Part shown: positions 24,922-35,385 of the stretch, in pieces | Layout: each line of letters begins with the position of its first letter | How positions within the stretch are numbered: position 1 is the stretch's first letter | From: Centrapalus pauciflorus | Lineage: Eukaryota; Streptophyta; Magnoliopsida; Asterales; Asteraceae | Direction of reading: 5' to 3' | Length of the DNA stretch: 64,000 nt | Assembly: GCA_020465985.1 (NCBI GenBank) | Contig: JAANYP010007127.1 | Span: 186,001 to 250,000, forward strand | The notes under the pieces: generated by a model | What the model was told of the DNA's origin: nothing | What the model saw: the letters and a program-made list of their open reading frames with translations, nothing else | Databases searched by the model: none | Translations under genes and position numbers: made by a program

Positions 24922-26655
24922 CTTTTGCCAACAGTTCTTGCAACTGATTGGATAACTCTTGCATCTCTGACGGTGCCAATCGGTAGGGTGCTCGGGCGAC
25001 AGGTGCAACTCCAGACACCAAGTCAATCTGAAATTCTACTTACCTAGTTGGTGGAAGTCCAGGCAACTCTTCAGGAAAGACTTTTGGGTAGTCGCGAACT
25101 ACTGGGATTTCTTCGAGTCGCTTCTCCTTGGATTCCTTTTCCACTAGCTGAACTTACATTGCTTGACAACCTCTTCGAAGGCATTTCAGCGTTTTTAGAC
25201 CAGAGATGACGTTCAACTAGCGATTCTTTCTTTCTCCTTGGACTGTGAGGACAGACTTACCACATAAGATTTCGGCATGGTTGTGTGACAACTAATCCAT
25301 ACCAATAACTACATCGAAGCTTCTGAGTTCAATAGGCATCAAGTTTATCTTAAAATGATGATCTGCCAAATTTAGTGTGCACTCCTTAATTATACTATTC
25401 GCTTCAATCAACTTTCTGTCTGCCAATTCTACGGCATAAGCATTTTCTAATGGGGAAAGAGTGGCATTCAGTTGGTTACTAAACTTAGCAGATATAGAAC
25501 ATCTATCAGCCCTAGTATCAAATAGCACATAAGCATACATATCATTAAGAAGGAATGTACCCGTTACTAAGTTGGGATCTTGATGAGCGTCACGTGCTCC
25601 CAATAGAAAATCTCTCCCTTAAGCTCCACCATTGTTCATTTTCTTGGGGCAATGCTTTTTGAAATGCCCAGTGTTCCCACATACGAAGCAGCTCCTTTGT
25701 GTGCCACTGCTGCCTCCGTTGGCGTTGAACTTACAGTCTTGGGTCAGAAGACCAAGATTCTTACACTTCCCGCAAGGGGTTGGACAGGGACCTACATGAT
25801 GTAGGTGCATTGGTTACACCATGGTTTAGTGCTGGTATAGCCCTTCCTAGACTCAGTTCCGGCGACAAAGGCTTTGATGGTTTCGGGCTTTTTGGTCTGT
25901 GAACTCGAACCTTTCCCTGATCTATCTTCCCACTTCCTCTTGTTTTACCCAGCTTTGGCATCGTTCCTTCGGGCCACTTGGTCGATCAATTTATTCGCCA
26001 GTCGAATGGCGCTCTGAATAGTAGTTGGGTTGGATGCGTTGACATTCCCTTAGATTTGGGGGGCGAGTCCCCAAATGTAGCACTCGATACGCTTGTATTC
26101 CGGTGTCACCATCTGTGGGCACAGCAGACTCAACTCATGGAAATGGTTGGTGTACCCAGCTACATCTTTTCCCTTCATAGCCAAATTCCAGAACTTTAAA
26201 TCCATCTTTTGTAGTTCGTTCCTCGGGCAATACTCATCGGTCATCATTTACTTTAACTCAGCCCAAGTGAGTTGGTAAGCTATATCGATTCCCACTGATT
26301 GAGCATAAAAAATTCCACCATGTCAGGCGACGTCTTGGAGAGTGTGGGTGGCGAACTTGACCTTCTCATCCTCGATGCAACCACTAACACGAAACAATGA
26401 CACCAGTTTCTCGAACCAGTGAACTAATCCGACAGTACACTTTGTCCCGTTGAAATGTCGAGGCTTACAACTTAAAAATCCTTTGATTCCACACCCTTTC
26501 TGGGTTGAATCAGATCCTCCCGTGGTCCGACTAGCACCTCCGTCGCCATTCGTGGTTGTAATTCTATTGGTTTCATAGGTGGCTATAGCTGCGGCCACTC
26601 GTTGTGCGACCAGTTGTTCTATCACGGCGGTGTTCATAGCTCTCTTTGGCAGCAT
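24922..26655 (-). pseudogene. gag: G gag-protease region, broken and truncated
   Basis: In reading order: gag start MLPKRAMNTAVIEQLVAQRV at 26655, a Retrotrans_gag-like core (HFNGTKCTVGLVHWFEK, then YCPRNELQKMDLKFWNLAMKG near 26230), a basic linker, a degraded knuckle (CGKCKNLGLLTQDC, His replaced by Leu), an intact CCHC knuckle (CFVCGNTGHFKKHC, about 25690), and protease from about 25603 with the flap-end VVIGMD. The protease active site reads DTRAD where DTGAD or DSGAD is expected, so it should be dead. Frame changes occur near 26320, 26040 and 25800, with a stop at 25619. The segment 24922-25291 encodes the post-protease linker, with EMQELSNQLQELLAK recognisable at the cut. Confidence 0.85.
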
Positions 26656-26885
26656 TATCTAAAAGTTTAAGGAAAAGAGCATAGTGTAAGAAGTTGAGTC
26701 TTAAAGATTTAACTTTTTTTAAGGCACAGTTCTATAATCATCAAACACAGATTCATAAATAACTTGCAATTTTCATTAATCATTCATAAATTTCTTACAT
26801 TGGGGCGGGTTATTACCTGAAAACTTGAAGTCCTATACTTTTACATAATAATTTCCTAACATTACAAAGATAGAGGAGGGGGGTA

Positions 26886-27674
26886 CTAGGTGTCGGAGTG
26901 ATCGAGGGTCTCTCCCTTTTCCAATGCATTGAGGCACTGAATCAACTCCACATTATGGGCCTCACTCTCGGCTAATCATTGTCGGAGCTCATCTAGCCCG
27001 GCCTGTTGGATGGCAAGGGCGTGTTGGTTAGCCCAGTATAGGTGGGAGTTTTGCAACTCCTCCCGCTCTAATCGGGTTGTCATCTCTCCAACGTCTTGAT
27101 TAAGCAACCGTACTTAGAGGTCATGCATTGAAGACCGTGCTACCAAGAGGGGTATGGTCTGTTCAGCGGGTTCTTGGGTAAGCGGTGGGGTAGGTGCGGA
27201 GGATGGTCCTCCGATCTCAAAGTGGGAGTGGATTCCCTTCTCCCGCCTCCACTCTTGGAGGCTCTCGGGCATCCAGCCCCATCTTCGGGCGTTTGCCCGT
27301 CGTTGCTGTGGTGGTGGACTTGGTTGGGGAGTCAGGATGGGAATAGATTCCCGCCTCGGTATGATTACCCTCTTTCGGGGTGTAAACAGCATCTTTAGGC
27401 AATTAGGGTGGGGGCGGTACGGTTTGAATGACGGAACCTCGGGGTGATATGGTGTGTAGGAGGGGATCATCGGGGGTGGAGGATCCTCTCCTGCGTCGTC
27501 TTCTTCCATGGGCTCCTCTTCTGACTCCTCCATCGGCTCTTTGGAGGAATCCTCTTTTTCAAACGGTTCTCCTTTGGTGAAAACCTCAATGACTTTGGGG
27601 CTCATGGGGGTGTACTCATCCTCAGAATCAGACAAGATGATGATGGTGTTGTTCGACATGTTTTCTGCTATCAA
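26886..27674 (-). pseudogene. G upstream acidic/proline-rich ORF
   Basis: Starts MIAENMSNNTIIILSDSEDEY. It is rich in Glu, Asp and Pro (EESEEEPMEEDDAGEDPPPPM), then a basic stretch (PRKRVIIPRRES) and a Leu-rich, coiled-coil-like end (LRLDEL region). Two in-frame stops (27114 and about 26975) interrupt it before TAG at 26886. Similar acidic ORFs precede gag in Asteraceae gypsy elements, as I recall. It may be the N-terminal part of gag. Function unknown. The stretch 26656-26885 between it and gag shows nothing else. Confidence 0.65.
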
Positions 27675-27783
27675 GGTCCATTTATAGTCTTTTAGTTAGT
27701 TACAAAATATTTTGAAAAATCAGTAAAACTTAAGTACAGTTATAGTCTAGGGTACTAATGCAACTTAGTTCGCTATAACTATG

Positions 27784-27795
27784 GCTCTGATACCA
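27784..27795 (-). promoter_or_regulatory. G primer binding site (initiator tRNA-Met)
   Basis: Minus strand TGGTATCAGAGC, three bases after the LTR end GGTGTGACA. Exact match to the common plant site. Confidence 0.85.
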
Positions 27796-28352
27796 ATCTG
27801 TCACACCCCGTTACCCCGGTTGGCAACGAAGAGTGATGTCGCGGAAGCGTAACCATAATCATAACGAACGACCACTATATGAACGTTTTCAAAAATAAAT
27901 CGATATAACTTTGAAATATAGAATGTTTTACAACACCAACATATAGTGTAAGTAGTTCGCAAAGTACAGAGATTTAAATACATAATTAAATTAACCAAAA
28001 TAATGCAAATAAATCTCCGATGGTTTGAAAATGAATGTGACTCCATAAGTACGGAAGCTTGAAAATACTTCTGATGCGGTGCACTTGTCTTAATTTCCTG
28101 AAAATACACGCTAAAATACGTCAACAAAATTGTTGGTGAGCTCATAGGTTTACACGTAAATATGACTTGTATGGACATCAATAGTTGAGTTTGAATTTAT
28201 AAAATCATAAATTCCATGTTATGGATTACATAAAAACGATCATGCAACCGTAACTTAATTATGAATTTGCCCTGTGCAGTATCCCCATACGTAATACCGT
28301 AATGTTAAATATATATATGCATTCCGCCGTTAGCCGGTAAGACTAACCCGAA

Positions 28353-28555
28353 TGGGGGACATGACTCCCGTTAGATCTATCCACAATATATTTGCGCTTA
28401 CAAATGAATGTAACTAACAGTTCATGATTTGAGGGCTGATGGAACCACACATGTAATACACAATAGAAATGAAGCAGTTTCCGTGTCCATATGAAAACGT
28501 AGCATGTATTTCAACCCCAAAACATAACAGTGTGAAAATAGAGGCTATGAAGACT
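28353..28555. repeat. 203-bp direct repeat, copy 1
   Basis: From TGGGGGACATGACTC to GCTATGAAGACT. Copy 2 at 28639-28841 has the same length with roughly a dozen substitutions, 286 bp further right, separated by 83 bp of non-repeated sequence. Confidence 0.85.
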
Positions 28556-28638
28556 AACTGAGCGTGTGATGGCAAATTATTCACGAAAAATGCAAGTTTA
28601 TGTTCTTTGATGGTTGATGCACCGGATGTGCAATCGAG

Positions 28639-28841
28639 TGGGGGACATGACTCTTGATAAATCTATCCACAATATATTCGCGATTACAAATAAATGTAAC
28701 TAACGGTTCATGATTTGAGGGCTGATGGAACAACACATGTAATGCATAATAGAAATGAAGCAGTTTCCGTGTCCATATGAAAAAGTAGCATGTATTTCAA
28801 CCCCAAAACATAACAGTGTGAAAATAGGGGCTATGAAGACT
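28639..28841. repeat. 203-bp direct repeat, copy 2
   Basis: Partner of 28353-28555. Its right end coincides with the G/E3 junction, where copy 1 instead continues AACTGAGCG. Confidence 0.85.
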
Positions 28842-29165
28842 CGAGTGTTTTCGAATCTAATTCGAGTTTGTGCTAAATTTGAATAGGGTCTCGAGTCTGC
28901 TGACATTCGAGTTTGCTTCGAGTTTAGTCTAGAGTCGAATAGTGCTTCGAAACTGCTGAGTATTCGAGTTTGCTTGACCTTCGACTTTAGGGACTTTCGA
29001 ATCTGTCATCATTTTCGAATTTAGTTGAATTATCAAACTTAATCGAATTTAATCCCAAACAGACTTAAAATTAGTTGTATTCGAATCTATCTAAAGTCGA
29101 AAGAATTAAATTAAATTAGTTTCGAATTAAATTAATTAAGTTAAAATTCCATTACTTTCGAAACG
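28842..29165 (+). other. E3 residual 5' leader
   Basis: AT-rich, with repeated TTCGAGTTTG and TTCGAATCT motifs and no coding potential. About half the leader length of E1 and E4. Confidence 0.7.
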
Positions 29166-32042
29166 ATGTCAAATCTTCAAAAGTTTCTGGAAATGGACCA
29201 CGAGGTCGGGAAGGCAAATACTCCGCCTAAGCTGATGAAACTCGAAGATTATTACTGGTGGAAAGATCGGTTTGCCGATTTTGTGCGTTTCAACGATATG
29301 CGCATGTGGGTATGTATTGACGAAGGATACATTCCACCTATTTCTGAAGTTGAAGGCCGTCAGAGAGTCTTATCATATCAGATGATGAAGGAAGATGATA
29401 AGAAACTGTATGAAGCAGAGAACAGAGCTTTCTCAATTATTCGAATGGCTTTGCCTGAGGATATACTACACACATTTCGGACTCAAAAGACATCTAAGGA
29501 ACTTTGGGAGTCGCTAGAAAAGAGGTGTGAGGGTAATCCTAGGGTTCGGAGGAAGCGCATGGAGTTATTGAAACAGCAGTTTGCTATTTTCAAGTCTTTG
29601 AAGGATGAACAACTAGATGATACCATCACCCGGTTCTATCATCTGCTGACAGAGCTTGAAAGTCACGGTATTGAGTATAATGACACTGAGAAGAACAATA
29701 AGCTTCTAGATGCCTTGCAAGCCAAATGGGCGATGTATGTGGCAATGATAAAGCTTAATGAGGACAAGTATTATACCCAATCATTGGAAGATATAGTGGG
29801 AACGTTGCGAGCTTATCATTTCGAGCTACTGAAGGCCGAAACCGATTACGAACAAGTCCAGAATCCAGCGATGTATTTTGGAAAATCAGCAAAACCTTCA
29901 GCGTCAGCTGATCTGAAGACTGTTACAGCGTTTTTCGCCGGAGAAACGTAGTCACCAGCAGAGACTAACGACACGCTTAACAGAGCGTTCTTAGGATTAG
30001 GAAGATCAGAAGAACAGCAGCCTCAAGTACCACAGGCATCCACATCTCAAGGCTACTCTAAGATGCCCATGAGTGCAAAATCAGCCGAAGAACATTTGAA
30101 CCTGCTTGCTTCATTTGTGGCTGCATACGGTAACTGTGTTCAGGGGAAGATAAACGATCCTGCTCTCTGGGATGAAGACTATGATCAGGTCGACCCTGAC
30201 GATCTTGAGGAGATGGACCTTAAATGGCAACTGGCCATGGTAACCCAACGGGTTAAAAGATTCATCAAACGAACTGGGAGGAATTTGACGATGAATAATA
30301 AGGGGATTGGCTATGATAAGTCCAAAGTCAAATGCTACAATTGTCAAGGTCTGGGACACTTCGCCAGAGAATGTCAGAGACCAAAGGTAGATAATTACCA
30401 AGGGCAGAATCAGCATCATGGACAGTTTCAGACTCAATCTCAACAACGATACCTTCCGAGTTCATCTGCCGGTCAAGCCAATCTAGCTGGTCTATTATCG
30501 AACGTCACATCAGACAGACAGCTGGATGGTACCTACGACTGGAGCTCACATCCGGAATCAAATGCTCGGGCTTTTATGGCTGAAGTCACGGAGAATGGAT
30601 GTGAAGGGGAAGAGCAAACCATAAGGGGCAGCAGTCCGATGTGGGTGGAGAAGACGAATGATCAGACGCTTCTGGAGTTTGCCGCTCAAATGGCCAACGT
30701 GGAATCCGACCACACAAAGGTTAGTCCGACTCACTCTCTTTTTCATGAATTATGCATGTTATGTGTTACCTCTAACGATAGGTTGAATCTAGTCTTAGAA
30801 TCACATAAAACCATAACTGCTCAAAATGAGTCTTTAAAAGCTGATAACGCTAGCCTAAATGACATTAAGCAAGATCTTAAGGACAAGCTTAAAGCTGATG
30901 CTCAAGATGTAATAGTTCTAAAAGTCAAGCTAAGTGAGCAATGTGTTAGATTAGAACTAATGTATGAGCATGTAGAGCCTTTGACCAAAGATCTTAAGAC
31001 AAAAGAAGTAGAGCTAGCTGAAACTAAGGTGAAGGTAGCCGAGGCGAATAGTAAGCTAGAGAAGTTTAAGAATTCAAGCCTGAACCTAGGGAAAGTTTTA
31101 GATGCTCAACGCCAATCTAAAAAGCCTGTAGGTCTAGGATTTCATGAAATTCGTCCTCCTTTTAATGCAAACTACGTGCCTCAACCTCAGGAGAAAACTG
31201 ATAAATCAGTAGACTTAGAGGACATACCTGCACCTATATCTGAGCCTGTACAAGACAATACACCTAAGGCGACTGATACAACCGTCAAGGTTAAGAAACT
31301 CAAATTTGTGTCTTCCTCCAGTGAAACACCTGCAGGAAAACATAAAATTGATTTTAATGATCAGGACGATGAACCAGTCACAATAGATGTTCAAAAGGAC
31401 CAAGACACTAGTGAGACACCTAAGTCTAAGGGCACACACAAGAAGTCCATAGATAAGATGTCCTGCTTCAGATGTCATGAAAAGGGGCATGTTGCTTCTA
31501 ACTGTCCGCATAGGAAAACTGAAGTTACACCTAAGACAGGGAAGCCAACACCAGTTAAGCCCTCAACAAATGTGGCGAGCACTAGTAGTGCTCAGAGTAC
31601 CGAGAAAACTGTGCAAGCCGCACCAAAACAAGTTGTGAAACAAACACCGGTAAAGGTTGGACCAAAAGAAGTGGTTAGGACAAATTCACCGAATAGAGTC
31701 GTAAATCAATCTAGGTCTGGACCTCAACAACAATATAGGAGCACAACACCTAGCAGAGCATACACTCTGGTTAGGTCACACACTCCTATTAGGCATCACA
31801 CACCGGTAAGAGCTCAGGGATCACAATCTAAAATGCAATATAATCGGAATTATTCTAGAGCTCCACAACAAATGCCTACTCAAAGGCAGAGAGTGAATTT
31901 ACATCACTCGGCACCACAACAAACTCCTGTTCAACGACCCAAGTCACCTGAAAGGCGAGATGGGTATTTGAAAGAGTTTAAGTATGTGGACGAGAATGGT
32001 ATAACCAAGTCAGTTATGGCTTGGGTTCCCCGTGATAACTAA
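29166..32042 (+). pseudogene. gag: E3 gag, one premature stop
   Basis: ATG at 29166 (MSNLQKFLEMDHEV), in one frame throughout to the conserved terminal TAA at 32042: 958 codons, the same as E4. Capsid core of the UBN2 type lies at residues about 1-250, knuckle 1 (CYNCQGLGHFARECQRP) at about 30332-30383, coiled coil at about residues 540-650, knuckle 2 (CFRCHEKGHVASNCP) near 31462, and a basic SHTPIR/TPVR-repeat tail. The only visible lesion is a TAG at 29949-29951 after the capsid region, where E4 has Ser. The position 30719/30720 reads AAAG|GTTAGT on a codon boundary, a donor-like site. The product coats the RNA and builds the particle. Confidence 0.92.
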
Positions 32043-32063
32043 CCTGTTTTCTTTCATGTGTAG
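32037..32063 (+). promoter_or_regulatory. E3 gag stop and candidate 3' splice site at the gag-pol border
   Basis: AACTAAC contains the gag TAA (32040-32042), followed by pyrimidine-rich sequence and GTGTAG. The TAG at 32061-32063 is a second in-frame stop when unspliced, but also a valid acceptor end. Cutting after it gives pol from GAG at 32064. Confidence 0.5.
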
Positions 32064-35000
32064 GAGATTACCACAGGTCCAAACAACAAATGGTTCGTCG
32101 ACAGTGGATGCTCCAGGCACATGACAGGGGAAAGAAGTCTCCTTACAGACTTCAAGGGTGGGAATCGGGGATTTGTATCATTCGCTGGAAATAAAGGAGG
32201 AAACATCACGGGTACCGGAGTGGTCACTAATGTGACGATCAAGTTGGACCAAGTTTATCACGTTGATAAACTGGTTCACAATCTCATTAGTGTATCTCAA
32301 ATCTGTGACAAGAAGAATTCAGTGTTGTTCACTGACACTGAAGCGTTAGTGCTAAAACCGGGATTCAAGATTCCTGAAGAACGGGTATTGATGCAGGCAC
32401 CAAGGAAGAATGACTTGTACATGCTTGATATGAACAAGTCGGAGACTTCGATGGGGCCAATTTGTTTGTTATCCAAAGCTTCGGAGACGGAATCGGTATT
32501 GTGGCACAGACGCATGGCTCACTTGCACCTAAGAAAAATGAACTACATAACGAAAAATGGGTTGGTGCAAGGTGTGCCTATGAAGTGTTTTCAGTTCGAG
32601 GACATGTGTCTACCATGCAAGAAGGGCAAACAACATAAGAAGATACACAAGTCCAAGACGCAGAACTCCATAACCTCTACATTCAATTTGTTGCACATGG
32701 ATCTTTTCGGACCAATCAACAAAAGGAGTATAGGAGGTAGTTGGTACTGTTTAGTTATCACTGACGATTACTCACGATTTTCTTGGGTTTTCTTTCTAGG
32801 TACAAAGGACGAGACGGCTTCCAAGCTCATCAGGTTCTTAGACCAAGTGGAGAATTCCTACGGAACACGGGTTAAAAGGATACGTAGTGATAATGGAACT
32901 GAGTTCAAAAACACTGTAATTGGTGTATATTGTCTCCCAAAGGGCATAGTGCATCAATTTAGTGCACCATATGAGCATCAACAAAATGGGGTGGCCGAAC
33001 GTAAAAACAGGACACTGATTGAGGCAGCTAGGACTATGCTTTCGGATTCAAAGCTTCCTACCATGTTTTGGGGGGAGGCAGTGAATACCGCATGTCATAT
33101 TTTAAACCGAGTCCTAACTGTCAAATCTTTGAACAAAACCTGTTATGAAATTTTGAATAAACGGCCACCTAATTTAACTGGCTTCGAACCGTTTGGGGTA
33201 CCATGCACTCTTTTGCGAACAAAACATCAACCTAAGTTTGGTGAAAAGGCTGACGAAGGATACTTCCTAGGTTATGTGCCGAACTCACCAAACAAACGGG
33301 TTTTTAACAAAACAAATGGTACAGTGGAAATTGTGTATAACATTGAAGTCACAAGTTATACACATGAACCCCAAACAGGTCCGGAATGGATATTTGACTA
33401 TGATAAATTATTTGAGTCATTTAACATTCCTTTGGATGAAAATGCAGGTACAATCGAAAAGGACATGGCGACGTTGCATCTGAATGACGAAGGTCATACC
33501 TTTCCGAGGACCACATTTCAATCCGCATCCGAGCCTACTGCGACTGAAGATGGATCTCCAGAAGTTACTGATCCAGAGGCACCTTCAACTGAGAATCAGA
33601 CTCAGACAACAAATTCCAACTCTGAGGAAAATGTCCATGAGGAGGAAAATGTAGAAACTGAGGCTGTTCCCCCATTTAGTGAAATAGGATCTAACTTAGG
33701 ACATAATCTGAGAGTTGACGAGATAGAGACATCTAGGATCAACAAGAATCATCCTATAGAATGCATCATAGGAAATCCTAACGAGGGTGTGAAGACTAGG
33801 AGTAATGTAAATAACAACACTGTGTTGTTGTCAATGATAAACGACTCCGAGGCATATCATACCTGTCTTTATTCTTGTTTCATTTCGCAAGTAGAGCCTA
33901 AGAATGTGCAAATGGCACTTAAGGATAACTCCTGGGTTGAAGCGATGCAGGAAGAACTTTCGCAGTTTAGGAAGCTAGAAGTGTGGGAGTTAGTTCCATT
34001 ACCTCGAGGGGAAATTGCCGTAGGAACCAAATGGGTTTTTAAGTGCAAAAGAGACGATCGGGGTATAGTCACTCGCAACAAGGCTAGGCTAGTTGTAAAG
34101 GGTTTCAACCAAGAGGAGGGAATCGATTACAATGAGGTGTTTGCGCCAGTAGCTAGGCTAGAAGCCATTACGTTGTTTCTGGCTTTTGCTTCCTTTAAGG
34201 GCTCTAAGGTATATCAACTAGATGTTAAGAGTCCTTCCCTATATGGAAAAGTGAAGGAGCTGGTGTACGTAGAATAGCCTCCCGGATTTACAGATCCAAA
34301 ATATCCTGATAGAGTATATCGTTTAGATAAGGCTCTATATGGATTGCATCAGGCACCAAGGGCGTGGTATGAGACTCTATCCAACCATTTATTAGAAAAC
34401 GGGAGAACACTTCATCTTGGTACAAGTGTACGTAGATGATATCATTTTTGGATCATCAGACGAACAAATGTGCAAAGATTTCGAGAAGGTGAAGAAGTCG
34501 AAATTCGAGATGAGTGCAATGGGAGAGTTAAATTTCTTTTTGGGGTTACAAGTTGACCAGAAGAAGGATGGTATGTTTATCCATCAGACGAAGTATGTCT
34601 ATGACATATTGGAATGCTTCGGGATGGAAGGAACAAAACTGACTGCCCATTTGAGCACGCCGATTCAAGTGAATCACAATCTCGGACCGGGTACTGAAAG
34701 TGATACCGATGTGGATCCGACGTTATATCGGGCCATGATTGGATGACTTATGTATTTAACTTCTTCAAGACCTGACATCATGTATGCTGTGTGTATTTGT
34801 GCTAGGTTTCAAGCGAATCCAAAGGAGATGCATATGAAAGCTGTGAAGCGGATTCTACGATACCTCAAGTCAAAACCGAAGCCGGGACTTTGGTATCACG
34901 CGGAGCGAGATCTAGAGTTGGAGGCATTCACGGATTCTGACTGAGGAGGATGCAGCTTGACGCACAAATCAACAACTGGAGGTTGTCAATTCCTAGGAGG

Positions 35001-35385
35001 GAGACTGGTATCCTGGCAATGCAAGAAACAGACGTCGGTAGCCGTGTCAACGTGCGGGGCCGAGTATGTTGCTGCTGGAAGTTGCTGCGCACAGGTTCTG
35101 TGGATACAACAACAATTGCGGGATTACGGTTTGGCTTACACTCAAACTCCTATTAGGATAGACAATCAATCTACAATTGCTATAACTAACAATCCGGTTA
35201 AACACAGTAAAACAAAGCACACAGACATAAGGCATCATTTTATTCGTGATTGTGCTGAAAAGAACTTAATCAAATTGGTAAAAGTGGCAACGGACGATAA
35301 TAATGCAGATTTATTTACCAAAGCATTTGATAAGTCACGGTTTGAATATTTAATTCAACTAAATGGAATGCGCAACCCAGAGTAA
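32064..35385 (+). pseudogene. pol: E3 pol (PR-INT-RT-RNase H), broken
   Basis: In the same frame as gag. Protease WFVDSGCSRHMTG (about 32090), zinc region HRRMAHLH..CLPC (about 32507-32620), and integrase core (ITDDYSRFSWVFF, SDNGTEF, GVAERKNR) are intact as read. The linker and first half of RT are open to 34277. Breaks: CAG to TAG at 34275-34277 (VEQPPG motif); a deletion of about 45-50 bp near 34400 between the RT segment and VQVYVDDIIFG; a TGA at 34744; a TGA at about 34942 in the RNase H SDYGG motif. It ends MRNPE with TAA at 35385. Protease and integrase could still be made, but not RT. Confidence 0.92.

Larger units (their letters stand above)
24922..28841 (-). mobile_element. G: Ty3/gypsy fragment (chromovirus-like)
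   Basis: Minus-strand remnant. In element order it has a truncated 5' LTR (28841 to 27799), tRNA-Met primer site, an acidic/Pro-rich first ORF, a gag domain, two zinc knuckles, an aspartic protease, and the linker towards RT, where it is cut by the E2 insertion at 24922. RT, RNase H and integrase would lie left of E2, outside the window. Protein style (first acidic ORF, Retrotrans_gag core, VVIGMD protease end) recalls Tekay/Del-type elements common in Asteraceae, from memory. All genes are broken. Confidence 0.85.
27799..28841 (-). repeat. G 5' LTR, truncated at its outer end
   Basis: At least 1043 bp from the inner LTR border (plus strand TGTCACACCCCG) to the junction with E3. No CA end is present at 28841, so the outer terminus is missing. 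Contains two 203-bp direct repeats. Confidence 0.75.

Noticed and set aside
24684..24947. 87-codon frame at the end of the E2 LTR
   Set aside because: Runs across the LTR end into gypsy sequence, so it is a chance frame created by the insertion. A similar frame at 54721-54921 crosses the E3 LTR end in the same way.
27154..27447. Overlapping plus-strand frames opposite the gypsy first ORF
   Set aside because: Antisense shadows of the acidic/Pro-rich gypsy ORF, with no recognisable domain and no conservation elsewhere in the window.
28842..29165. E3 5' LTR hidden in the E3 leader
   Set aside because: I looked for the TGTTGGTACACC start and the CCTTACA end upstream of gag and found neither; the sequence matches leader, not LTR.
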